This document shows positions 53,575 to 63,871 of a stretch of 64,000 nucleotides of DNA, piece by piece (position 1 is the first letter of the stretch; each line of letters starts with the position of its first letter). Below the pieces are notes generated by a model, which searched no databases, was not told the origin of the DNA, and saw only the letters and a program-made list of their open reading frames with translations. A program made the translations under genes and the position numbers. Source of the DNA: Bathynomus jamesi. Its lineage: Eukaryota > Arthropoda > Malacostraca > Isopoda > Cirolanidae. The stretch lies in assembly GCA_023014485.1 (NCBI GenBank), contig JAJOZX010006135.1, positions 1 to 64,000 of the forward strand, given 5' to 3'.

Positions 53575-54408
53575 CAGGGGTGGGGAAACTTTTCAGTACC
53601 AAGGGCGAAAATCGATAACATAAACCTCCGCGGGCGTCTGGCAAATTTTAAGCTTATATACAGCGTGTCCCAAAGAAATGTATACCCACTTTGTTCGATA
53701 ATACCAGCTATGAGGATAATAAATATATTACTTTTTATGTTTTTTAATAAAGAATTTTCTCCTGAATCTAAATATGTAATTATTTGTATTAAAAATTGAA
53801 GAACAAAAAAGTTACAGATGTTCAAATTATAATTATTATTTTCGAGACTTCATGTGCGATATTTTCTAATATTTTAACCGACTGTTTTGAGATACTTATG
53901 TTTAGTGTTGATATTGAAGCATAAATGTTGTAATTATTAGTTAATTCAAAAAATTTACAAATTCCATGGTTAAATGACACTTTATCTAAGATGTTCGACG
54001 TCTTCCAGAACGTTGGTTTTGTAAGTTTTGCACAGTGCCGTCGGTTTCAAACTTATCTCGTATACGTGCAAAAATATTAGAAAATATCGCACATGAAGTC
54101 TCGAAAATAATAATTATAATTTAAACATCTGTAACGTTTTTGTTTTTGAATTTTTAATAAAAATAATTACATATTTAGATTCAGGAGAAAATTCTTTATT
54201 AAAAAACATATAAAAAGTAATATATTTATTATCCTCATAGCTGGTATTATCGAACAAAGTGGGTATACATTTCTTTGGGACACGCTGTATATAAGATGTA
54301 TTTTAAAAAGCTATTTGCTGGGCTGTAAATAAATAATTTTTAGTAAATAATAAATACCTAAGTGGGCGAATTGAAATTAGCTCGCGGGCGAGGGTTTCCC
54401 CACCCCTG
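53575..54408. mobile_element. hAT MITE with perfect target duplication
   Basis: Ends CAGGGGTGGGGAAAC and, in complement, CAGGGGTGGGGAAACCC. Perfect octamers ctctagac at 53567-53574 and 54409-54416. No transposase; most of its length is the nested MITE. Confidence 0.93.
53661..54287. mobile_element. Long-TIR MITE nested in the hAT
   Basis: Inverted arms of about 220 bases each (cagcgtgtcccaaagaaatg at both ends) nearly identical, flanked by TA. The unpaired centre is about 190 bases and has no coding signal. CAGNGTGTCCC ends are mariner-like. Confidence 0.93.
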
Positions 54409-54416
54409 CTCTAGAC

Positions 54417-54632
54417 CAACGGTTCTTAACCTTTTTCGTGTCATTTCCCTCTTCGACCAGTTCGCCCTACCCGATTTCCCCCTCCATTAGGATACGGAAA
54501 AAAGTAGCCTCGAAGACAAAATTTAATAACATTAGCAGACTTATAATGCACACTAATTATATGATCACCAAACAAAATTCTGCCATAAATCCCCCCCCCT
54601 GGATTCAATTTCCCCCACGTTAAAAAATGGTG
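54417..54632. mobile_element. Second hAT MITE using the same target octamer
   Basis: Starts caacggttcttaaccttttt and ends cgttaaaaaatggtg; flanked by ctctagac on the left (54409-54416, shared with the first hAT) and right (54633-54640). Confidence 0.85.
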
Positions 54633-54766
54633 CTCTAGACACCTTCGTGAACTTTTCGGTGTTTGGGTCCTGAGCCTCTAAACCAGCCATCTATTGAGTG
54701 GCAGTTGAACTAAGGATCGTGCTCGCGGATCCGTGTAACTTGGACCTGTGTAAGTTGGGGACTTAC

Positions 54767-54771
<5 letters not shown>

Positions 54772-54838
<67 letters not shown>
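54772..54838. repeat. (TA)n(TG)n microsatellite
   Basis: Right flank of the pogo-like element. Confidence 0.95.
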
Positions 54839-54841
<3 letters not shown>

Positions 54842-55608
54842 ACCGACCGGAAATTCCTTTCCTCGCCGTTCTCAAACATCATGGAATCAAATCCAGTCCG
54901 CCTGCAGAAGCGATCCTTCGAAGCCCAGGTCCGTAAACCTTCTAGTAGGCTACAAGCCACAAGCCTACCTTTGCCTTCGTGTTAAGCAATTCCAGCGTAG
55001 CCTACATAGTGTATGTAACCTCTGCCTCGCGAATAGGCTATACCCAAAAGTGTACTCAACCAACCGGCAAACTAACTCTCTCATTTCGACTGCGGTAGGC
55101 TTGTACAATTATTTTACCGTATTCAATTATCTTGCTGTATTTGTATCCGCTTGTTTATTTGCTCATTTATGCATTTAATTTTCACTGACCTAATCCATTT
55201 ACTGTACCATACTGTACTTTCATTATTTCAGTTATTATTGGCTTAATTACTTATTCTGTGTTCGCCTCTGCATATGTTTATCATCATTGTACTTACTTAA
55301 CGATTATACTGTGTAACCATTTCGTATTGCCAATAATCAGCCCTCTGTAACATAGCATAAATACCGTTATAGAATTGTTAATCACTATAAATACCGTTAT
55401 AGAATTGTTAATCACTGTGAACAAATAATTAATTTATTTTCCTAATTAAACACAAAAACAACACAGTAATTTCTCTCTCCTTATTAAATATTGTTTGTTT
55501 GGGCTGCATTTCCAAACTGTTGACTCCTAATTATTCATTTTTAATATAATTCATAAATTATAGTAAGCCTACTTTCTTGGCCACATCAAATTGGTGATCC
55601 GTAGGCCA

Positions 55609-55610
<2 letters not shown>
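54839..55610. other. Spacer, nothing recognised
   Basis: Contains a tandem duplication of ataaataccgttatagaattgttaatcac (55349-55414). Otherwise no gene, RNA or element end. Confidence 0.45.

Positions 55611-55669
<59 letters not shown>
55611..55669. repeat. (TA)n microsatellite
   Basis: About 58 bases of TA. Confidence 0.95.
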
Positions 55670-55671
<2 letters not shown>

Positions 55672-55714
55672 AACCTACGGTAAAATTATTGAATGTCCGG
55701 TTAAGTCAACTGTA

Positions 55715-55803
55715 CGCCCTTGACGATTGGTTGGGTTAAGTCGTGATATTTTCGTTAAAACTAATAAAAATATCACGACTTAACCTAACCAGTCGTCAAG
55801 GGT
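55715..55803. repeat. 85-bp palindrome (family member)
   Basis: cccttgacgattggttgggt ... taacctaaccagtcgtcaag; both arms complete. Directly followed by the 21-bp minisatellite. Confidence 0.85.
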
Positions 55804-56034
55804 GTACAGTTAACCTAACCGGGCATTCAAGTGACCTACCCGGGCATTTAATTAATCTAATCGGGCATTCAGTTGACCTAACCGGGCATTCAATTAATCT
55901 AATCGGGCATTCAGTTGACCTAACCGGGCCATTCAATTAACCTAACTGGGCATTCAATTAACCTAACCGGGCATTCAACTAATCTAATCGGGCATTCAAT
56001 TGACCTAACCGGGTATTCAATTAACCTAACCGGG

Positions 56035-56036
<2 letters not shown>
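55804..56036. repeat. 21-bp minisatellite containing CCTAACC
   Basis: About eleven copies of gggcattcaattaacctaacc with C/T drift (aatctaatc). The cctaac core echoes the palindrome arm and telomere-type motif beside it. Confidence 0.9.

Positions 56037-56091
<55 letters not shown>
56037..56091. repeat. (TA)n(GA)n microsatellite
   Basis: Directly upstream of the LINE 5' region. Confidence 0.95.
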
Positions 56092-56179
56092 GAGATCGAG
56101 GGAGCAGGACGGGTGGGTAACTGTTAACAGGCGCCCTTCCCGAAGGTTTCCTCAACCGGTCTCCGCGGCGAGGCTACCG

Positions 56180-56491
56180 ATGGAGAATCTCACCCTATTT
56201 GTGTCGCGAATTCAGCTCTCGAACGAGGCAAGCGATATTCGACACATGATGGAAGAAATCATTGGTGAACACAGTATAGTGATAGTTAATAAACTAAACA
56301 CGAAATCTCCGCATTATAGCTCTTTTAAAGTAATAATTAAAGGTGTAAATGCGCATTTCAACCCGTATAATATGAGTCAATGGCCCGACGGTATTATTGT
56401 TAAGGAGTTTATTCACTTTTCCAGGAGATTTGATAACAGGTATAATAATAATAATAATAATAATAATAGGCGCCCTAACGGTAATGCCTGA
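56180..56491 (+). CDS. LINE ORF1-like C-terminal protein
   Basis: MENLTLFVSRIQLSNEASDI followed by VKEFIHFSRRFDNRYNNNNN. 103 residues, no zinc knuckle or esterase block. The Asn run comes from an (ata)n/(aat)n tract. It overlaps ORF2 in the next frame. Probably the end of a longer ORF1 whose start lies upstream; an RNA-binding role would be by analogy only. Confidence 0.5.
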   Translation: MENLTLFVSRIQLSNEASDIRHMMEEIIGEHSIVIVNKLNTKSPHYSSFKVIIKGVNAHFNPYNMSQWPDGIIVKEFIHFSRRFDNRYNNNNNNNNRRPNGNA

Positions 56492-59225
56492 AAGTTGTAC
56501 TGTGTATAATAATAATAATCTTGCTAATAATAAATTATCAGTCACAGCGGATAACTTGTTGAAAATAGTCTCATATAATGTAAGGTCAGTGAGGAATTCA
56601 ACTGTAGATGTTCATAAAATCTGCGACAGTGCAGATTTGATACTCTTGCAGGAGCACTGGCTACCTAAGCAAGAGCTAAAATTCCTCTCTACCATCCATG
56701 ATGACTTTATGTACCATGCGTCATCAGCAGTAGACTTGTCAGATGAATTAATGTACGGTAGGCCTTTTGGTGGTGTTGCTTTCTTATTAAGGAAAAATTT
56801 GTCAAAACATATAAGATTTTTAACAAGCGATAACGTAAGGTTGTTAGGCATTGAATTACAAGTGAACAATGATTGCATATTAATTGTAAACTGCTATTTA
56901 CCATACAACAACGGCAGTAATCTAGATGAATACATTGATTTGCTGTACAAAATTAAGTCATTATCAAATAACCCCAAATATTCTCACTGTATAATAATGG
57001 GGGACTTTAACGCACATGTGAACTCGGAATTCTTTGTAGAATTGGGTAACATGTGTGAGTCGGCCAACTTAAGTATAAGTGATGTAGATGTATTAGGGGT
57101 AGCCAGTGGTAATTTTACATATGTTAGTGATATGAGTGGTACCACCAGGTGGATTGATCATTGTCTCACTAGTAATAATCTAAAGGATCGAATTGTTAGA
57201 GTTCATATTCTGCATGATTTCCTTCTTTCTGATCATAGACCATTAGAAATATTAATTAACATTACCAATTTATGCGCAACACGACTTAACAAGAACTCAA
57301 TAGGTAAGACTAATCGCGTCGATTGGTCCAATGTTAATATGCAGCAGAGAATAGAATACAAAGACAGAACAAGTCACCTCTTTAATGATTTAGAAATTTT
57401 GCACCTTGCCTGCAATAATCCTTGCTCAAATGATTCTCACTGTAAACTCATAGATAGGTATTATAGTAAGATAATATCCATGTTAAGAGAAGCAGGAAGC
57501 CCCCTGATTAAATCTTACAACTATCATACTAAGATTATTCCTGGATGGAATGATTTTATTGCCCCCCTGAAGAGGGAATCGAAAGACGCCTATGATTTGT
57601 GGTGCTTTCATGGTAGACCCAGATTAGGACCAGAATACATGAATATGTGTAGAAGTCGGGGTCAGTATAAGGCGGCCATAAGGCGACGTAAACAAGAAGA
57701 AGAGTCTATTCGAGCATCAAAAGCCTGTGAAGCTCGCATAAATAACGATAATAACAAATTTTGGAAATTTGTTAAGAATCAAACGGGTGTCAAAAATGTC
57801 CTCCCTCCGACAATCGATGGGGTGACGGGGGAGGATGAAATTACAAAGCTGTAGAAAAACCACTACTCTAACATTCTTAACAGTGTGAGTAGGGATAATC
57901 TTAAGATAGATGACAGGGAAACGATTGTGGGAGGGACAAGGGAAAATACTTTTATATCATTTTCTGAAGTAAAGCGGTTAATTAAAGAGTTAAAGACTGG
58001 TTCTGCGTCAGGGGTAGATGACTTATCGAATGAGCACTTAAAATATGCAAATGACGTAGTATGTACATATATCATTGCTCCTATCAGCCATGCTTGCTCA
58101 TAGCTATATCCTTCCAGAGTTCATGAGGGTATATATCTTGCTCCTGGTCAAAAATAAGTACGGAGACATTCTGTCCAGCAATAATTACAGGCCTATTGCT
58201 GTCGCTTCCTTTCCTGCTTCTCGAAACTACTAGAAAAACTCTTGTTACTCCGATTAAATGATTTCCTATGGACATCTAATCAGTTTGGCTTTAAACGGTC
58301 CCACTCAACTGACCTGTGTATCTATGTACTTAAAGAAACAATATCTAAATACATTGACAGTAATTCAACTATTTATAGCTGTTTCCTAGATATAAGTAAG
58401 GCATATGATAGGGTGAACCACAATATTTTATTTGCAAAACTAGAAGACAGGAAGGTTCCCATGTACATATTAAAGTTATTGAAATTTTGGTATTGGTCCC
58501 ACCAATCTTTCACTGTTAGGTGGGGCAATGTACTATCCGAGTGTTTTGGCTCCTCTTGCAGGGTGAGACAAGGCTCCTTGCTTCCCTATGCTGTTAGTGT
58601 GTATATTGACGGATTAATTGCTTCACTTAATGAGGCAACAGTGGGATGTTGTATAGATAACACAAGGATAAATAACTTAGTTTATGCCGATGATATGGTG
58701 TTAATAAGTCCCTCTGTTAAAGGTCTGGATCGGCTACTAAAAGTCTGCGAAGTGTATTCGCAGAAACATGATATTCTTTTTAATGTTACAAAAACTAAGG
58801 TTATGCAATTTCATCCTAAAAGCTGTAATCAGCCAGCTGGTATAAGGTTTAAAATGAATGGTAAAGTAATTGAGGAAGTACAAGAGTTTAAGTATTTGGG
58901 TCAAACTATTACCAGCTCCTTGAATGATGACTCGGATATAAGAAAACAATTTCGAAGCCTGTGTGCTAAAGCGAATATGACTATAAAGAATTTTCGATTC
59001 TGTACAAGTGAAGCTAATGACACACTCTTTCGTACTTTCTGCAGTAATATAAAAGGACAGCAACTCTGTGTGAATTATAAAAAAGGTTCTGGCAGAACCC
59101 TAAATTTGCTGTACAACAGGTCTTTTAGACTCTTACATAAATTACCCACGAGATGCTCAGCTTCGCAAATGTTTGCTACCCGCAATGTCCCGAGCTTCCC
59201 GGAGGTAACAAGACGTGCTCAATAA
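56397..59225 (+). pseudogene. LINE ORF2: endonuclease and reverse transcriptase
   Basis: Endonuclease, intact to 57851: IVSYNVRSVRNS, LILLQEHWL, GVAFLLRKNL, IIMGDFNAHVNS, TRWIDHCLTS, LLSDHRPLEI. After an in-frame TAG at 57852-57854 (probably from TGG): KTGSASGVDDLSNEHLKYA, several shifts at 58100-58240, then QFGFKRSHSTDLCI, SCFLDISKAYDRVNH, VRQGSLLPYAVSVYID, LVYADDMVLISPSV (catalytic Y-A-D-D), KTKVMQFHPKS, VQEFKYLGQTITSS, and the tail FRLLHKLPTRCSASQMFA. Sister-clade assignment (CR1/L2/I-like) needs a tree. Few lesions, so fairly young. Confidence 0.9.
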
Positions 59226-59481
59226 AGTCTAATGTAAAGAATTAAAAAATCAACCAACCCGATCATCCAAGCTATCCATGATTCCTGCCATTTATCCTCT
59301 AAGCTATGGACTTCTTTGTACGAAAACGTCTGTCTGTAGCTCCACTTAACTTCGACATTACAGTATTATTTCTAATCAATTGTATATATTTCTATCCTTA
59401 GTATATGAACTGTCATTGTATTATTAATATTTGTCATATGGACTATAGTCTGCCAATAAACCTTTTCATTTTCATTTTCAT

Positions 59482-59487
<6 letters not shown>

Positions 59488-59529
<42 letters not shown>
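59488..59529. repeat. (TA)n microsatellite
   Basis: Directly after the LINE tail. Confidence 0.95.
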
Positions 59530-59533
<4 letters not shown>

Positions 59534-59545
59534 CGTTGAACTTCC

Positions 59546-59574
59546 ACCCGGGCAACGCCGGGTCACTCCGCTAG
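59546..59574 (+). mobile_element. Helitron 3' terminus
   Basis: Hairpin ACCCGG-GCAACG-CCGGGT (59546-59563), seven bases, then CTAG (59571-59574) followed by T. A GC-rich hairpin about 10 bases ahead of CTRR at an A/T insertion point is the Helitron 3' signature. No 5' TC end or Rep/helicase gene is seen; (TA)n lies upstream. Confidence 0.75.
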
Positions 59575-59585
59575 TAGAGTAATAA

Positions 59586-60345
59586 GGTTCATTATGATTG
59601 CTGCAAGTCTATATGAACAGCTACCACAATACAACTTTTTATATACGAGTGAATTTTAACCAAATTTAACAAATAAAATTATATTTTTAAAGAAACTTGC
59701 GATTACATGAGGGTATAAACAATATGCGTGATTCATTAAATCTATAAAACATGTTATTACATCAAATTGAATAGTATATTTACCAGTAAAGAACCTGGCC
59801 CTCAAAGTTAGCAAAATCAATAAAAACTAGTGGTGTACTGATTCATCGGCATTTGCAGAATCGGCCATTTTTTGGGCATTGGCATCGGCCAAATTTAGCT
59901 GATTCTCTTACTGATTATTTGAAATTTTAAAATTTTCAGTACAAAACAAAATCTATATTTACAGAAAATTGAATACCAAAATACACCATGATAAGTTATA
60001 CTCATTTCAAAATGTTACTTTTGTTTACTTTTGTTGAGTTTGAACGACGGTTCAGGATCGACCTGCGGTCGACCCCTCTGCAGCATCCCGCCTCATTTGC
60101 GGGACTTGGGACTTGGGACTTGTTATTATATAAAAATATTTTACATTCACAAAAATGGTAAAACATAATGAGTTAAGTTGTCCATAAATTTACATTTTCT
60201 CAACTAGCTAATCTCTAAATATTGTAAACTATTGTAATGTAATTGTAATTGGTTGTGTAATGTCTATCTTTGGTTCAAATTCACTAGTATGTAAAAAGTT
60301 GTATTGTGGTAGCTGTTCATATAGATTTGCAGTAATCATAATACA
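59586..60345. mobile_element. Element with about 55-bp inverted repeats
   Basis: attatgattgctgcaagtct, atatgaacagctaccacaat, acaactttttata (59594-59647) recurs in complement at 60293-60343. The interior holds an end-like block gtggtgtactgattcatcgg with repeated atcggc (about 59830, hAT-like) and a fragment shared with 36300-36355. No coding sequence. Confidence 0.6.
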
Positions 60346-60500
60346 GTGCGTTCGAAAAGTCTCTCCGCAGTTAACGTGCTATAGCTAGTATATGCGCGCT
60401 AAGCCAGTTTCAGCCGGTTTAAACTCGATCGTGTCAGTACTGTGACAGAGTTGGGATCGTGGCAATAGTATGTGTCGATAGCTTGGTAAAAAATTTATGA
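60346..60500 (+). mobile_element. Mariner-type left end fragment
   Basis: acagtgcgttcgaaaagtct, ctccgcagttaacgtgctat resembles IS630/mariner termini. No matching right end or transposase. Confidence 0.45.
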
Positions 60501-60544
60501 AACACTATTCATGAAACACCATTGTACGACCAGAAAATCGGCGT

Positions 60545-61486
60545 TTGGGTTGCAATATCAAAAAAGCAATATCAATAATGCGTTCCATTTGTCCGGACCT
60601 GCAGCTGAGTGTGATTTCATTTGTCCTATAGTTCTCGCTACATCTTTTGGGTAAAATCAAAATCTTTTTGCAATCTCCTTGCAATTTCTCTTTAAAGAAA
60701 GTACCTATGTCAGGTATCGTTTTGTCACTTTTTGGGGTACTGAAGACTGATTCATACTGGGCTCTCATGTTTCAGATATTTCTTTTAGATCGTCGGTTAG
60801 TTCATTATTTCCTTTCCTTTAGGGCCCGATAGTGATGCGCGTTTTTTTTCTTTTCGCATAGCTAAAGAAGTATTTTGGATTATCCTTTATTACTTTCTTC
60901 TAGTTTTTAAAATAAAATATTTTGGTTCACTCTATCATATGCCTCTCTGTATGGCCCTGGATCAGGGCTTGTATGGCCCTATCGGTACTCTCCAGTTTTT
61001 CTTGTATTACTTTTCTGGTATTGTTACCTCTACAATTAACTAACTTCTCCGCTACTCTCTTTCTTTTGCGGAAAATTGTTTGCGTTTGCCTGTCGGACCA
61101 GTCCCTCTTTCCTTTTGGATGTGCTTTCGGAGCATATTTTCCTAAAATTTCTAGTGTCTTTTCTTCTAAGATTGTTAACATTTCTTAGGTTGTTTTATTT
61201 TCTAAAACTTTTTTCCACTCTATTTCGGCCATGTGTGATCTGATTGCTTCCCAATTTATAGTCTTGGAGTTTAAGTTAAAGGCCCCAAATCTGCTTCTTT
61301 CTTCAGTATGAGTATTATCTTTTAATGTTTTTACCATATTTGTTGATATCTTGATTATGATGTGGTCTGAGATAATAGTTGGGGTTTATTTTTATATCAA
61401 CAATCAAGTTCGTGTTATTTGTGGATACCAGATCTAGGCAGTTATCTTTTCAGGTCTTCCTGGTCTTCTATTGTACTCCCTTGTCC

Positions 61487-61527
<41 letters not shown>

Positions 61528-61580
61528 TAATGTATTTCTACCCACCTTTTAGTATTTTATAAATGGAAAATTAAAATCTC
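60545..61580 (-). pseudogene. LINE ORF2 fragment related to the 37.6-40.2 kb copy
   Basis: Minus strand: AEILIFHL near 61580 (from CGDFNFPF), then LEEKTLEILGKYAPKAHPKG, KRDWSDRQTQTIFRKRKRVA, NNTRKVIQEKLESTDRAIQA, and MRAQYESVFSTPKSDKTIPD. Residue for residue it follows LEEKTLEIVEKHAPKIQQRG ... RAQYESSFSIPKTDKLICD of the plus-strand copy. It ends before the RT core. Two (TA)n tracts sit inside its endonuclease end. Confidence 0.8.
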
Positions 61581-61586
61581 CGCAGA

Positions 61587-61628
<42 letters not shown>
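61493..61628. repeat. Two (TA)n tracts inside a LINE relic
   Basis: TA tracts at about 61497-61530 and 61587-61626, with 60 bases of LINE endonuclease sequence between them. Confidence 0.85.
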
Positions 61629-61629
<1 letters not shown>

Positions 61630-61866
61630 GAGGGGTGAGGAAAGTGATAAGGAAAAATAGGAAGTGGGTGTGGTCTAATTATACACGTGTATGTATATAT
61701 ATGATGATGACTAATGATGAATCATGCCAAAGGTCCTCTGAATGGGAATTGATAAGGGGGAAGGAAGTGATAAGAAAAATGAATACATATACATGAGTAT
61801 ATAAATATTTGAGACATAAACGCACTGAGGAATTAATCAAACTCTTACAATTCATATATTATATTA
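61629..61866. other. Spacer, nothing recognised
   Basis: Short repeated gataagg..aagtgataag motifs; no gene or element end. Confidence 0.4.
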
Positions 61867-61868
61867 TA

Positions 61869-62600
61869 GGGTGGGCAAGAAGGCTCTATATCCCTAAGAT
61901 ATTAGGAATCCAGAATGTCTTGTAAGCTCCCTCGTTTTCGCAGCATACATCGCCATGTCATGTGTGACATCTTTCTCAGCATCTGCGGTGTGATTGTTGC
62001 AAATGCAAGAGTAACAGCATTCTTCAATTCCTCAATCGTCTGGTAACGTTGTTTTGCCACAATCTCCTGGCTGTATCCCAGAGAGAATTGTCGCAAGTAC
62101 TGAGGTCGGGCTCCATGCAGGCCACGTAAATGGTGCTGGAGATGTCGCAGACCCGTGACCGATCCACCTTTCTGGGAATGCTTCATTTACAAAGTCCCTA
62201 ACTGTTATGCATAATGAGCCGGTGCTCCGTCTTGCTGCAGCACATGCATTATGTCTTACGCCAAGTTCGTCAAGTTTTGGCATGAACCAGTTTTGCAACA
62301 TGGTCAAATAAGAAGCTTGATTGACAGTGTCATTAAAAAAGTATGGACCAACCACATAGCGAACGTTAAATGCTGCCCACATCATGACGAGGCGGGTTGC
62401 GTTCAGTTTCTTCAATGTAATGAGGATTTTCTTTCGAACAAATGAAGATGTTTCGTGACCGACTACTGCGATAAATAGCGCATTCATCGCTGAAAAACCC
62501 TTCCCTCGGGAATGCTTCTTGTGAAGATGCGGAGCATTCCTTCGCAAAATGTTTGCGAACTCTCTCGAATGATGACAACAAAGTCACACTTCTCCAATGT
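61869..62600 (-). mobile_element. Mariner/Tc1-type relic
   Basis: Left end agggtgggcaagaaggctct after TA. The right end is not identified; the element is cut upstream of the first catalytic block. Confidence 0.65.
61902..62587 (-). pseudogene. Mariner/Tc1-type transposase fragment
   Basis: From 62587: LSSFERVRKHF, FFSDECAIYRSSRSRNIFIC (first Asp block), then MMWAAFNVRYVVGPYFFNDT, ASYLTMLQNWFMPKLDELGV, degraded QQDGA-type region, DFVNEAFPERWIG, and after a shift LRQFSLGYSQEIVAKQRYQT, ELKNAVTLAFATITPQMLRK and a C-terminus MLRKRGSLQDILDS. Third acidic block altered. Dead copy. Confidence 0.75.
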
Positions 62601-62734
62601 TTAAAGAGATAAAAAATATTTTAAAACTAAATTACTTATACAAATTCACTGGTGTTGTCAGAATGTTCAAAGTTATGAATAAAAATCGACATACATCACC
62701 TATTTAAAGAGCAATCACTTCCCCCCCCCAATGA

Positions 62735-62935
62735 AATACACCATCGTTATAACACCAGACTGCCAGGGATTTTATACACAAACTTAACTATACAATAGAA
62801 ACTGCAGGAAATGCACTCTCTTTCGAAGGAGCAGATGTATGGAATGCAATTCCCAGGCATATCAGGCAGGCTTCATCACTAAATGTATTTCACAAATCAC
62901 TGAAAAAACAATTTATTAGCTCCTATTGATGTATA
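62735..62935 (+). pseudogene. LINE ORF2 C-terminal relic (another family)
   Basis: NYTIETAGNALSFEGADVWN, AIPRHIRQASSLNVFHKSLK, KQFISSY-stop. Matches the typical LINE ending (SFxxxGxxxWNxLPxxIRxxxSLxxFKxxLK). Followed by an AT-rich 3' UTR with caataaataaa near 63214. Confidence 0.65.
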
Positions 62936-63433
62936 AGTTCACTACTGCCATTTTTACCATAGTAATCAATTTCGTAATCAACTATTTAAAATATGCTAAT
63001 TTCATTAACCACCTTTAATTTCGTAATCTATTCTTTTTAATATATTTTTTATTAAGCATCATTTATTTTCTACTAATTATACAATAAATCATTTAATTAA
63101 AATTATGCACCATTTTGTAAACTTTATATTGTATTTATTATTTTTATTATTGCTATTATTATTATTATATTTATCACTATTACTATCACTTGCCACCTTC
63201 GCTATTTTTGTGCAATAAATAAATGGCATTAATTTTGCCTAAAAAGCCTCCATGCTTCCAAGGTCATATTCAGATGAGGTAGTATGAATATATTAATGTC
63301 ATAATAAATATCTAAAAATTGTAAAATTCTGTCACTTTTATTGTTTTCTGAATAAAGATTTTTAATTTTGAACTTAAAGATACTTTCCTTCCTCTCACTG
63401 GTCACCCTTTGGAAGAAATAAATTCACCCTTTG
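62936..63433. other. AT-rich 3' UTR-like stretch
   Basis: TTATT-rich sequence and AATAAA motifs (63214, 63353). Probably untranslated tail of the LINE relic. No gene. Confidence 0.4.
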
Positions 63434-63745
63434 GAAGAAACGAATTCATAATCTGCAACTCAGTTTTCGGATCCCTGATTCGACAATTCATAATCTGTAA
63501 CTCAGTTTTCGGATCCTTGATTGGACAATTCATAATCTGTAACTCAGTTTTCGGATCCCTGATTGGACAATTCATAATCTGTAACTCAGTTTTCGGATCC
63601 CTGATTGGACAATTCATAATCTGTAACTCAGTTTTCGGATCCCTGATTTGACAATTCATGATCTGTAACTCAGTTTTCGGATCCCTGATTGGACAATTCA
63701 TAATCTGTAACTCAGTTTTCGGATCCCTGATTGGACAATTCATAA
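63434..63745. repeat. 42-bp minisatellite
   Basis: About 7.4 near-identical copies of ggatccctgattggacaatt + cataatctgtaactcagttttc. 42 is divisible by three, so long repetitive frames stay open on both strands (14-residue repeats NCPIRDPKTELQIM or the reverse). There is no start context, signal or flank supporting a gene. Confidence 0.9.
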
Positions 63746-63871
63746 CACCAGTACACATTTGAAAACTTGTCGATCGATTTGTACAAACTAGTTGGTGATT
63801 CTATATAATTTGAGTGCGCTGATCTCATAAATATAGTTAGTTTTTCCCTATCACGTATGGTTTTCTTACTA

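Larger units (their letters stand above)
53187..54768 (-). mobile_element. pogo/Tigger-like transposon hosting three other insertions
   Basis: Ends cagtaagtccccaacttaca and, in complement, cagtaagtccccaacttaca (ending 54768); (TA)n on both sides. Its own interior is the outer part (53207-53574 and 54641-54748) with a transposase tail. The rest of its length is inserted DNA. Confidence 0.85.
56092..59487 (+). mobile_element. LINE (third family), nearly complete
   Basis: 5' region, ORF1 tail, ORF2 with endonuclease and RT, a 3' UTR with AATAAA (about 59455), and a terminal (ttttca)n tail at 59462-59487 followed by (TA)n. A small relic of the same family lies at 9720. Confidence 0.85.

Noticed and set aside
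63434..63745. CRISPR-like array
   Set aside because: The repeats are contiguous with no unique spacers, and the context is a eukaryotic genome.
63402..63758. 118-residue repetitive protein with 14-residue repeats
   Set aside because: It is the 42-bp minisatellite translated; both strands stay open because 42 is divisible by three.
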